12,936 nt of DNA from positions 353-13,288 of the forward strand of contig DAXO01000043.1 in the NCBI GenBank assembly GCA_002506425.1. Direction: 5' to 3'. This DNA is from Methanomassiliicoccaceae archaeon UBA480. GTDB taxonomy: Archaea; Thermoplasmatota; Thermoplasmata; Methanomassiliicoccales; Methanomethylophilaceae. Shown piece after piece: positions 1-6,812 of the stretch. The number at the start of each line of letters is the position of its first letter. The stretch's first letter is position 1. The notes below the pieces were generated by a model. The model saw nothing but the letters and a program-made list of their open reading frames with translations. It did not search any database and was not told the origin of the DNA. Made by a program: the position numbers and the translations under genes.

Positions 1-294
1 GCAGGCCAGTTCGAGAACAGCCAGTTCACCGTGACCGTCGAGGTCGAGGAGAACCTCCTGTCCAACTGGATGACGTATGTGGTGATTCTCATCGTGGTCA
101 TCGTGATCGCGGTCTTCGCGTACCTCAAGATACGCGACTCCCCCAAGAAGAAGACCGAGATGACCTTCGAGCAGCTCGAAGAGCAGCGCAAGGCCGAGAT
201 GGCGACGAAGACCGAGAAGAAGAAGGTCAAGGAGGCCGCTCCCACCACGGAGAGGCAGAGATATCTGGCCGACAAGAAGAAGAAAAAGGAGTGA
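1..294 (+). CDS. C-terminal part of a membrane-anchored protein (5' end outside the window)
   Basis: The frame is open from the first base and ends at TGA 292-294, giving 97 visible residues; the N-terminus lies upstream of the window. Visible residues 1-22 are polar and beta-like. Residues about 24-42 form one strongly hydrophobic membrane segment rich in Val and Ile, followed by a Lys/Glu-rich tail ending in a run of lysines. The positive charge right after the membrane segment suggests an outside ectodomain, a single anchor and a short cytoplasmic tail. This layout is common in archaeal surface proteins with Ig-like or CARDB-like ectodomains, but the ectodomain is not visible, so the function is unknown. 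The internal ATG/GTG codons near base 31 are not the real start. Confidence 0.75.
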   Translation, partial: AGQFENSQFTVTVEVEENLLSNWMTYVVILIVVIVIAVFAYLKIRDSPKKKTEMTFEQLEEQRKAEMATKTEKKKVKEAAPTTERQRYLADKKKKKE

Positions 295-310
295 ACGCTC
301 CTCATAAAAC

Positions 311-335
311 GGATGGCTGGCAACGCCGGCCATCC
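311..335. terminator. Strong hairpin between convergent genes
   Basis: An 11-bp stem (311-321 pairing with 325-335, one G-U pair) closes a 3-nt loop, 16 bp past the stop of the upstream plus-strand gene. On the minus strand it is followed by GTTTTATGAG, a short T-rich run. It lies between two convergent genes, so a bidirectional terminator is a fair reading. Archaeal termination depends mainly on T-tracts, so the role of the stem is inferred. Confidence 0.45.
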
Positions 336-357
336 TTGATTCCATCATTTCTCAGCA

Positions 358-376
358 TACCGGATGTCTTCCGGTA
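358..376. repeat. Perfect 7-bp inverted repeat
   Basis: TACCGGA (358-364) and TCCGGTA (370-376) form a perfect stem with a 5-nt loop. It lies between the two terminator-like hairpins of the same convergent intergenic stretch. Its role is unknown; it may add to termination or 3'-end protection. Confidence 0.4.
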
Positions 377-431
377 CATCACCAAACAAGTCGAATGACG
401 ATCCGTCCAGGAACAGGATGCGAAGAAAGAG

Positions 432-453
432 AACCGGGGAGAACCCCCGGGTT
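432..453 (-). terminator. Hairpin directly after the GNAT stop, then a pyrimidine run
   Basis: Read on the minus strand, the GNAT stop TGA (456-454) is followed at once by an imperfect 8-bp stem, AACC(C)GGGG against CCCCGGTT with one bulged base, and then CTCTTTCTTC. This is a plausible transcription end for the prf1-argS-GNAT operon. Confidence 0.45.
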
Positions 454-951
454 TCAGAGTTTGAGCTTGGGATCGTTCAGATCCAGAAGGGCGACGTCGC
501 GCCTGTCGATGAAGAATCCCATCTTCTTGTGCAGGAGGATGGACGGGGCGTTGTCCGGCTGTATGGTGCTGTGAGCCACGGCGGCTCCCATCTCTGCACC
601 CTTCCTGACGCATTCGCGCAGAAGGCGGTAGCCGATCTCGTTCCTCCTGAAGTAGGGGTGGACACCCATGTTCTCGATCCAGAGGAGGTTGTCCACATCG
701 CAGATGTGGTGGAGCATCTGAGCGAAGATGAATCCCACGATCTCCCCGTCCTCCTCCGCGACGAAGCTCAGCCCGCTGTCGAGGTAGGCCTTGAAGTGCC
801 TGGGGGAGCTGGCCCCCAGACCGTCCTTCCAGTCCTGCGGGAGGTCCTCCCACTTGTTCTCGATGGTCGCCGCGAAGTACTCGCGTATGCATGAGAGCTC
901 CAGCTCGCGGACCTTCTCGATGTCCTTGATGCGGACGTTGCGGAACTCCAT
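454..951 (-). CDS. GNAT-family N-acetyltransferase
   Basis: A 165-residue protein with the GNAT (Gcn5-related) fold: an N-terminal MEFRNVRIKDIEKV strand-helix, a central FVAEEDGEIVGFIFAQM beta-hairpin, then the acetyl-CoA pyrophosphate-binding loop RRNEIGYRLLRE (a variant of Q/RxxGxG/A) after MGVHPYFR. The C-terminal NAPSILLHKKMGFF is typical motif B. The family transfers acetyl from acetyl-CoA to an amine; the substrate here is not evident (protein N-termini, a small amine or an antibiotic are all possible). The ATG at 951 was chosen because it lies 1 nt after the argS TGA and follows a GGAG-type ribosome binding site inside the argS end. A longer frame to 996 would run into argS. It is the last gene of the prf1-argS-GNAT operon. 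Confidence 0.85.
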   Translation of the reverse strand: MEFRNVRIKDIEKVRELELSCIREYFAATIENKWEDLPQDWKDGLGASSPRHFKAYLDSGLSFVAEEDGEIVGFIFAQMLHHICDVDNLLWIENMGVHPYFRRNEIGYRLLRECVRKGAEMGAAVAHSTIQPDNAPSILLHKKMGFFIDRRDVALLDLNDPKLKL

Positions 952-952
952 C

Positions 953-2722
953 TCACATCTCCTCGGGAGCGCCCATGCCGAGACAGTCGAGCACATCTGC
1001 CATGACGGTCTTCGCGCACTCGACGAGCGTCAGCCTCGCGTCCCTGCGGGGGCCCGCATCCAGAACGGACACGGCCGCATAGAACTGGTTGAACGCCACG
1101 GCCACATCGTGACCGTACGCAGGCAGGAGATGGATCTTCTTCCCGTCCCCGGCCTGCCTCAGGACCTCCTGGTACCTGGACAGGACCTTGACGAGGTTGA
1201 TCTCGAACCTGTCGTCCAGCATCTCGGGGTCGGTCACATGGACGAACGGGCCGGCCTTCCTCAGCATGCTGCACGCCCTGGCGTGGACGTACTGGAGGTA
1301 CGGTCCCGAGTTCCCGTCGAAGTTGAGCGCCTCGCTCCACTTGAACACGAACTGCTTCTCGGGCTGGACGCGGACGATGTTGTACCTTATCGCACCGATT
1401 CCGACGATGCGGGCGATCTCCCTCATCCTCTCCTCGGACATGCCGCTTCCGCGGACCTCCGACCTCGACTTGATCTCCTGGTACGCGTGCTCCACGGCCT
1501 CGTCTATGAGATCGTCGAGATAGACGACCACGCCCTTCCTGGTGGACATCTTCCCCTCGGGAAGTGAGACGAAGGCGTAGAACAGGGTCTCGGGCTTCTT
1601 CTCCGATCCGAGGATCTCGAGAGCGGCGCAGAGCTGCTGGGATCCCAGCTTCTGGTCCTCTCCGAGGACGTCTATCGCGCGGTCCGCCCTCTTGAACTTG
1701 TCGAGGTGGTATGCGAGGTCGCGGGTGGTGTACAGCGTGGTCCCGTCGGACCTGGTGAACGTGAACTTGGTGTTCTTCCCCTGGATCCCGAAGTCCTTGA
1801 GGTCGACGTAGCAGGCGCCGTCGTCGGTCTTCCCGGCGTACTTCGACGCCTCGAGCTCCTCGACGACCTTCCTTGCGGACCCGTCCTTGATGAACTTCGA
1901 CTCCCATGTGTAGGTATCGAGCGTGACGTTGATCGCCGCCAGGGTCTCCTTCAGGCCTCCGAGCATCGCTTCGGCGGTAGTGCGGACGGACGAGATGACT
2001 GCGTCGTCACCGGCTTCGAACCTGCGGAGCATGTCGGCGATCTCCGCCTGGACCTCCGGATCGGATTCCATGCGCCTGTTGGCGACACGGTACTTCGCCA
2101 CGAGGCGGTAGTCGGTCTTGTCCCTCTCCTTCTCGTTCTCGGCGGCTTTGGCATGAGCCTCGCGCTCGGCCTCGGCCTCCTCGTCGGTGACGTTGTTGAC
2201 TCCCCAGGTCAGTATGACGACCTGCTTGCCCACGTCGTTGACGTAGTACTCGGTGGATACATCGTGCCCGCATCTCTTCAGGCATCTCGCCAGGGTGTCC
2301 CCGATGACGGGATTCCTGGCCCTTCCCACATGGATCGGCCCGGTGGGGTTGGTGGAGGTGTGCTCCACTATGACCTTCTGTCCGGTGGACGGCATCATGC
2401 CGCAGTCCCTTCCGCGGGCGACGATGTCGTCGAGGACCTCCCTGACCATCGGCGCCGCATCGGCGGTGAAGTTGAGGTATCCGTTCTTGGCGGAGACCTC
2501 CTTTATGAGCCCGGACGGCTCGATCGAGGCCGCGAGCTCCTCCGCTATGGCTGCGGGAGCCTTCCTCAGGGCCTTCGACATCGTGAAGCAGGGCACCGAG
2601 AGGTCGGACCCCTCGAGCGCCGACGGCTCCACCACGAACTGGACATCCGCCGCTCCGAGCGCGGAGAGCGCCTCGGAGACCTTCGAGCGGACCTGTTCCT
2701 CCATATCTGCTATGAACGTCAT
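953..2722 (-). CDS. argS: Arginyl-tRNA synthetase
   Basis: A 589-residue class I aminoacyl-tRNA synthetase that charges tRNA-Arg with arginine in the cytoplasm. It has an N-terminal Add1-like tRNA-recognition region (to about residue 115), the signature EHTSTNPTGPIHVGRARNP with HVGR in the HIGH position, a Rossmann catalytic core, KMSTRKG as the KMSKS loop, and a C-terminal helical anticodon-binding domain ending in MADVLDCLGMGAPEEM. Length is normal for the family. The ATG at 2722 fits a GAGGT ribosome binding site 7 nt upstream; a second Met at 2704 is possible but less well placed. It is co-transcribed between prf1 and a GNAT gene. All Arg codons checked here are AGG, AGA, CGC or CGT; none is CGA. 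Confidence 0.96.
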   Translation of the reverse strand: MTFIADMEEQVRSKVSEALSALGAADVQFVVEPSALEGSDLSVPCFTMSKALRKAPAAIAEELAASIEPSGLIKEVSAKNGYLNFTADAAPMVREVLDDIVARGRDCGMMPSTGQKVIVEHTSTNPTGPIHVGRARNPVIGDTLARCLKRCGHDVSTEYYVNDVGKQVVILTWGVNNVTDEEAEAEREAHAKAAENEKERDKTDYRLVAKYRVANRRMESDPEVQAEIADMLRRFEAGDDAVISSVRTTAEAMLGGLKETLAAINVTLDTYTWESKFIKDGSARKVVEELEASKYAGKTDDGACYVDLKDFGIQGKNTKFTFTRSDGTTLYTTRDLAYHLDKFKRADRAIDVLGEDQKLGSQQLCAALEILGSEKKPETLFYAFVSLPEGKMSTRKGVVVYLDDLIDEAVEHAYQEIKSRSEVRGSGMSEERMREIARIVGIGAIRYNIVRVQPEKQFVFKWSEALNFDGNSGPYLQYVHARACSMLRKAGPFVHVTDPEMLDDRFEINLVKVLSRYQEVLRQAGDGKKIHLLPAYGHDVAVAFNQFYAAVSVLDAGPRRDARLTLVECAKTVMADVLDCLGMGAPEEM

Positions 2723-2729
2723 TCAATCG

Positions 2730-2734
2730 ACCTC
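2730..2734 (-). promoter_or_regulatory. argS ribosome binding site overlapping the prf1 end
   Basis: GAGGT on the minus strand lies 7 nt upstream of the argS ATG (2722). Its first two bases are the GA of the CGA triplet (2735-2733) proposed as the end of prf1. Having the ribosome binding site overlap the preceding stop is also seen at trpS/pheS, and here it suggests that prf1 ends at this point. Confidence 0.55.
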
Positions 2735-3965
2735 GGTTCGGTCTGTATCTGAGCAGGGCGGCTATTCCTCCGAACGCCTTCAGGAGCATGTCCCCCTCCT
2801 CCGAATCGCCCGATATGAGCTGCAGGCGGGTGTTGAACGCATCCGCCTTGTTGAAGAAGTCGTCGATGAGATCCTCATCCTTGACGACCTGCGCGCTCTG
2901 ACCGCAGTCCGGACACTGGAACTTGGCATCCGCGTCCTTCACGGTCATCTCGTGCACATGCCCGTTGGGGCACTGTATGGTGATCCTCCTCTTGCTGAGG
3001 GAGTCGGACAGCAGGAGCATGTCGACCGCTCCCATGTCCAGGGCGTTCCTGACCTCGGCCTCTCCGTAGCAGGATAGGCCTCCGTCCTGCTTCCTGATCT
3101 CCTTGAACAGCCTCTGCATGTACACCTTCTCCTGGGTGAGCTGCATGTCGTTGATGATGTTCTGGGAGTTCTGGACCAGCTCCCTGAGCCCGGACTCGTC
3201 GGTGTACCCCGTATCGACCAGGGGGCTGACGACCTTCTTCCTGAGCTCGTGGTGCAGGTACTCCTCCTTGACGAAGAAGTCCTTGGTGGCTCCCGGGCCG
3301 CCGATGAGGATGCCCAGCAGCTCCGGGCGGTTGAGGAAGACCTCCGTGGCGTTGTCCGCCACCTTCTTGAAGAACTCGTGCGCCGCGATCTCGATGAGCC
3401 TCTCGAAACGGACGGACGACTGACCTCCCTGGTGGTGCTTGCTCGGGACGAGCGAATCGAAGTGCTTCAGGACCTGGATCCTGCTTCCCGACAGTATGCC
3501 TATGGTGGCCTCGGACCTGTCGATGGTGATGAGCCCGTAGCACTTCTTGTCGAGCAGCATCGACTGGAGCGGATCCGTGAAGAACGTCGAATCGCACCTG
3601 TACAGGAAAGCCGTTATCGGCTCGGGCGGGTTTATGACGTACTGGACCATCCTGGTCTGGTCGCCGGCCCTGGGGACCTCCCCGCAGAAAATCACCACTC
3701 CGTTCGCCGGGGGTGCCTTGTACGTTTTGAGTCGAGCCGCTATGGAATCGATGGCGCTCTGGACGTTCTTCATCGTCGTCTTGGACTTGATGTTGGACGC
3801 CTGGGACTGCTCGTTCCTGAGATAGGCCATGACATCGGATATCTGCTTGGATCCGGGAACGTAGACGGAGATGAGCTCCGTGCCCCTTCCCCTGTAGTTC
3901 TGGATCTCCTGCATGTCCTTCTTGAAGTCGTACTTGGCCCTGTCCTCTGAATTAGTTTCTCCCAT
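2733..3965 (-). CDS. prf1: Peptide chain release factor aRF1 (no standard stop at its expected end)
   Basis: This archaeal/eukaryal class I release factor reads stop codons and triggers peptide release. Visible motifs are the GTE.LISVYVPG loop (from residue 28), NIKS (58-61), YRCDSTF matching YxCxxxF (122-128), the catalytic GGQ (180-182), a C-terminal mini zinc ribbon (CPNGH...CPDC) and the usual C-terminal GGIAALLRYR. About 410 residues is normal for the family. The ATG at 3965 has GGTGA 5 nt upstream; the in-frame GTG at 3974 overlaps that site. No TGA, TAA or TAG follows LRYR: the frame stays open to 2007, some 240 residues out of frame over argS, which looks like non-coding shadow. The first CGA after LRYRPN is at 2735-2733 and is taken here as the functional end. 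A 5-bp tandem repeat (2733-2742) offers a frameshift alternative. Arg78 is the only internal CGA seen in this window. Confidence 0.9.
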
Positions 3966-3970
3966 GTGGG

Positions 3971-3975
3971 TCACC
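3971..3975 (-). promoter_or_regulatory. prf1 ribosome binding site
   Basis: GGTGA on the minus strand, 5 nt before ATG 3965, decides the start over GTG 3974. The same GGTGA with 5-nt spacing precedes pheS. Confidence 0.55.
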
Positions 3976-3998
3976 TAATGTTTTTATGTCAAGTGAGG

Positions 3999-4709
3999 AT
4001 GATTAATAACAATATTGGTCGTGGTCCCATAGACAAGGTCGTGGTGTCGATCGGCGGTTCGGTGCTGATCCCTGGTAACAATGATTCCGATTACATAGCC
4101 AGACTCGCGAAGATGCTCCTCTCCGTCAAGGACGAGGTGCAGCTCGCCGTGGTGTGCGGGGGCGGGAAGACGGCCCGTTACTACGCGACCACGGGCAGGG
4201 AGCTCGGAGGGGACACCCGCCAGCTCGACATCATGGGCATCGGGGCCACGAGGCTCAACGCCCAGCTCCTGGGCCTGGCTCTCGGCGACATGCCCGAGAA
4301 GGTCCCTGAGACCGCCGAGGAGACCGCATCCCGCTCCGTTCCCGGCAAGATCGTGGTCATGGGAGGAACCGAGCCCGGTCACACGACAGATGCCGTCTCC
4401 ACCATGGTCGCACGCGCCATGGATGCGGACAGGGTCGTGAACGCCACAGCGGTCGACGCCGTCTACACAGACGATCCGCGCACCAACCCCGACGCGGTGA
4501 GGATAGACAGGATGACCATAGCCAGACTGGGCGAGATAGTCTACAAGGAGCACGACGCCTCCAGATCCAGCGTGTTCGATCCCCTCGGAGTCAGGATAGC
4601 GCAGGAATGCCGCATCGACATCTCGATGGTCGACGGCAGGAACCTCGAGGAGCTCAGGAAGGCCATCCTCGGACAGCCCTTCGACGGGACGTTCGTGGAT
4701 TCCCACCGA
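3999..4709 (+). CDS. pyrH: Uridylate (UMP) kinase, archaeal type (no standard stop at its expected end)
   Basis: An amino-acid-kinase-fold enzyme that phosphorylates UMP to UDP with ATP in pyrimidine nucleotide synthesis. It shows VVVSIGGSVLIP (phosphate-binding loop), VVCGGGKTARYY, MGIGATRLNAQLL, GTEPGHTTDAVS and NATAVDAVYTDDPR, and ends GQPFDGTFV as the family does. Homologs are about 220-240 residues, which predicts an end near base 4703. The frame has no stop there: it runs to TGA 4944-4946, adding a low-quality tail antisense to dtdA. The first CGA after GTFVDSH is at 4707-4709 and is used here as the end (236 residues). The start is uncertain: ATG 3999 gives about 11 extra N-terminal residues, whereas GTG 4041 would be slightly short and lies 35 nt after a TATA-like ATTAATAA. 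Confidence 0.88.
4002..4009 (-). promoter_or_regulatory. Candidate TATA box for prf1
   Basis: TTATTAAT on the minus strand is centred about 40 nt upstream of the prf1 ATG. That leaves room for a short leader carrying the GGTGA site. It lies within the first codons of pyrH if pyrH starts at 3999, so the two divergent 5' ends are tightly packed. Confidence 0.4.
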
Positions 4710-5538
4710 GCGGCTCGAAGTCCTTCGAGGACACCGTATCGAATCCTTCCGAACGGACAATGTCCGCGATGCGGTGCTCCTCGGCCCCCTTCATGGATTT
4801 GCGATGGATGTACACGGAATCGGTTCCCGTCGCCCTGCAGGCGTCGCGCACCATCCTCGCCACATCCTCGTCGTCCCTTCCTTCCAGCTGATAGTTGGGT
4901 ATCATATGGCCGAAGGCCACGCGGTTCGATAGCGCCGCCTCGGTGAATCTCGGGGCGTAATGGCCTCCGCCGATGCCGACCAGCGGGCGGCATCCGTCCG
5001 TGGGCTCCGCCCCCGCAATGACATTGGCGAGGATCTCGGCGGATACCAGATCCCCCCAGTGGCTCTCGTCGCTTCCTATCTCGATATAGAACGTGGGCTT
5101 CTCCACATAGGGACCGTGGTGGGTGGCCTCGAAGCACACCTGCACCCCGGGATCGACATCCGCTGCCGCTATCGCCCTCAGCGCATCGGTCATCTCGAAA
5201 GGAGACGATCTGACCAGCGTCTCCGGCCTTCCGCCGAAATCGGCCTGATGGTAGTTGCCTATAGGGTGCACCGTCAGAGCCGGGCGTCCGCTCTTCGCCG
5301 AATGCTTCGACATGACGACCACGGAATCGACATCCACTCCGAAGGCCTCCGCCTCGCGGTCCAGACCCTCGCGGTAGATGTGCATGTCCGGGATGCTCAT
5401 CATGACATCGTCCCCGCACCTCATGAATCCCGCATCTCCGGCGGAACCCATGTCCTCCCAGTCGCGCATGCGCATGAGCGCCGCCCTCATATTGACCGAC
5501 GGGAGATCGGATTCGCTGCAGACGATGAGCCTCGACAT
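4693..5538 (-). CDS. dtdA: D-aminoacyl-tRNA deacylase, archaeal/plant GEK1 type (no standard stop at its expected end)
   Basis: DtdA hydrolyses D-amino acids wrongly attached to tRNA and so protects translation from D-residues. Family blocks seen are an N-terminal SRLIVCSESDLPSVNM, SKHSAKSGRPALTVHPIGN, CFEATHHGPY, IEIGSDESHWGD, VGIGGGHYAPRFTE and FGHMIPNYQLEG. The ATG at 5538 was chosen over 5550 because it sits 26 nt from a TATA box (leaderless layout) and matches the family N-terminus. Homologs end soon after the strand represented here by GFDTVSSKDF. No stop follows; the frame stays open to TGA 4656-4654, antisense to pyrH. The first CGA after FEPLGGNP is at 4695-4693, giving 281 residues and a 17-bp convergent overlap with pyrH. 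Confidence 0.88.
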
Positions 5539-5560
5539 GGAACGCCGCATGCCGGTGCCG

Positions 5561-5567
5561 GTATATC
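5561..5567 (-). promoter_or_regulatory. TATA box of dtdA
   Basis: GATATAC on the minus strand is centred 26 nt from ATG 5538, the distance expected for a leaderless archaeal mRNA. Downstream it is followed by CCGGCACCG and GCATGC, closely like the promoter of the divergent gene. Confidence 0.55.
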
Positions 5568-5608
5568 CCGATTGTTGATTGACTCCGGACTGAGAACTAA
5601 CAAGCGTA

Positions 5609-5616
5609 TGCTAGCA
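5609..5616. repeat. Palindrome TGCTAGCA in the divergent promoter region
   Basis: A perfect 8-bp palindrome lies about 10 bp upstream of the plus-strand TATA box. It is flanked by an inverted pair, AAGCG (5602-5606) and CGCTT (5623-5627). It is a possible operator for a dimeric regulator; no regulator is known. Confidence 0.3.
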
Positions 5617-5625
5617 CTTCTCCGC

Positions 5626-5631
5626 TTATAT
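5626..5631 (+). promoter_or_regulatory. TATA box of the winged-helix/TPR-like gene
   Basis: TTATAT is centred about 26-27 nt before ATG 5655 with no ribosome binding site in between, consistent with a leaderless transcript. Confidence 0.6.
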
Positions 5632-5654
5632 CCGGACACCGCGAAGCATGCCTC

Positions 5655-6812
5655 ATGACGAGATTGACGCTTTCGGAACGCACCCTGATGCACCTGTACC
5701 GCTACCGCCACATATCGGACACGACGGAATACGGCATCCCGCGCGAGCTCACGCAGGACGGGATCGCCGAAGCCGTCGGGATTTCGCGCTCCCACGCAGC
5801 GATCCTCGCGAACAGGCTGGAGGAAGAGGGACTGGCCATCTCCAAGAAGGGCAGGGTCTCGGGGCCGGACCGCAGCGTGCGCAAGGTGTACTTCATCACC
5901 CCTGCGGGAGCCATCAGGAACGAGAAGCTGCTGGAGGCCGTAGACGGCAAGGAATCGTCGCCTGACGATTCCGTCAATCTGAACTACTGCTGCAGCTCGG
6001 CATTCTGGTCCCTTTCCAAGGAAGAGAGGAGGCTGATAGGATGCCTGATGGTCCTGAGGAGCACGGTCAGGAAGGAGGAGCTGCCTCCGGACGCCGTGCG
6101 GATCATCCCCGTCGACACCCGCGGGAAGGTCAGCATTAAGCCCGAGACGCGGAAGAGGTACCTCCAGGGCGCCGACGCAGAATCCTTGAAGGATTGGCAC
6201 AGCGCCGCGGCCGACTGGTGCGCGGAGAAGGGCTGCGACCCGAAGGAGCGCCTGTACCATCTATTCCGGTCCAACAGGAGGAAGGAGGCCGTCAGGCTGG
6301 CATCCTCGATAAGGTACATGCTGATGGACTTCCCGGACAGGGAGTGCAGGGACATGCTCCACAGGCTGGCGGAGGACTGCGGGGACCCCTGCATGGCGCT
6401 CACCGCGGCCCGCATGAGCCTCAGGCTGGGGGAGATCGACGCCGCGAGGAAGGAGGCTGAATCGGTGGATCCGGAGCACGGACCGTCGAGGGACGCCCTG
6501 ATATCGGAGATAATGCTCGCGGAAGGGAAGCCGGCGATGGCGCTGGGCATGGCGCTGGACGCCTACGTGGGCGATGTCGACACCTCGATGGCCCTCGGGA
6601 TGTGCATGAACGCCAACGGGAGGTTCCAGGAGGCGTCGACGTACATCAGAAGGTGCCTCAGCGAGATGAAGCGCACAGGATGCGCCTTCAGGATGGACGA
6701 GATCCTGAAGGCGGGATCGGAGGCGGCCAGAGGACTCGGCGACCCGGCCAGGGCCGACGAGCTCCTCTGCATGGCCTCCTGCTGGAAGAAGGACCCGTTC
6801 ACGAGATTCCGA
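5655..6812 (+). CDS. Winged-helix DNA-binding protein with helical-repeat (TPR-like) C-terminus (no standard stop at its expected end)
   Basis: Residues about 30-70 form a winged helix: LTQDGIAEAVGISRSHAAILANRLEEEGLAISKKGR, then a wing leading to KVYFITPAG. The middle is a helical linker. From about residue 190 there are repeated amphipathic helices rich in Ala, Leu and Met (for example HRLAEDCGDPCMALTAARMSLRLG) that look TPR-like. This suggests a regulator with a protein- or signal-binding repeat domain; target and family are not recognised. The ATG is fixed by a TATA box 26 nt upstream. The frame passes the region where the gene should end and runs on to 8174 as antisense to pheS. CGA at 6810-6812, directly abutting the pheS stop (6813-6815), is taken as the end (385 residues). 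No CGA occurs earlier in this gene. Confidence 0.72.

Noticed and set aside
302..892. A 196-codon minus-strand open frame overlapping GNAT
   Set aside because: Out-of-frame shadow of the GNAT gene; Arg-rich and without a ribosome binding site.
2007..2732. A roughly 240-residue C-terminal extension of aRF1
   Set aside because: It is an out-of-frame reading of the conserved argS gene with shadow-like composition; aRF1 is complete at LRYR.
1706..2752. A 348-codon plus-strand open frame
   Set aside because: Antisense shadow of argS in GC-rich DNA; no family resemblance.
4710..4946. PyrH tail with a CxxC...CxxC pattern resembling a zinc ribbon
   Set aside because: It is the antisense of the conserved dtdA frame, lies beyond the family end of PyrH, and is Arg/Pro/Ser-rich like other shadow frames.
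2733..6812. Strict reassignment of CGA to stop by a modified aRF1
   Set aside because: As the sole explanation it conflicts with Arg78 (CGA) in prf1 and with the intact NIKS and YxCxxxF motifs; only leaky, unassigned-codon or editing versions remain open.
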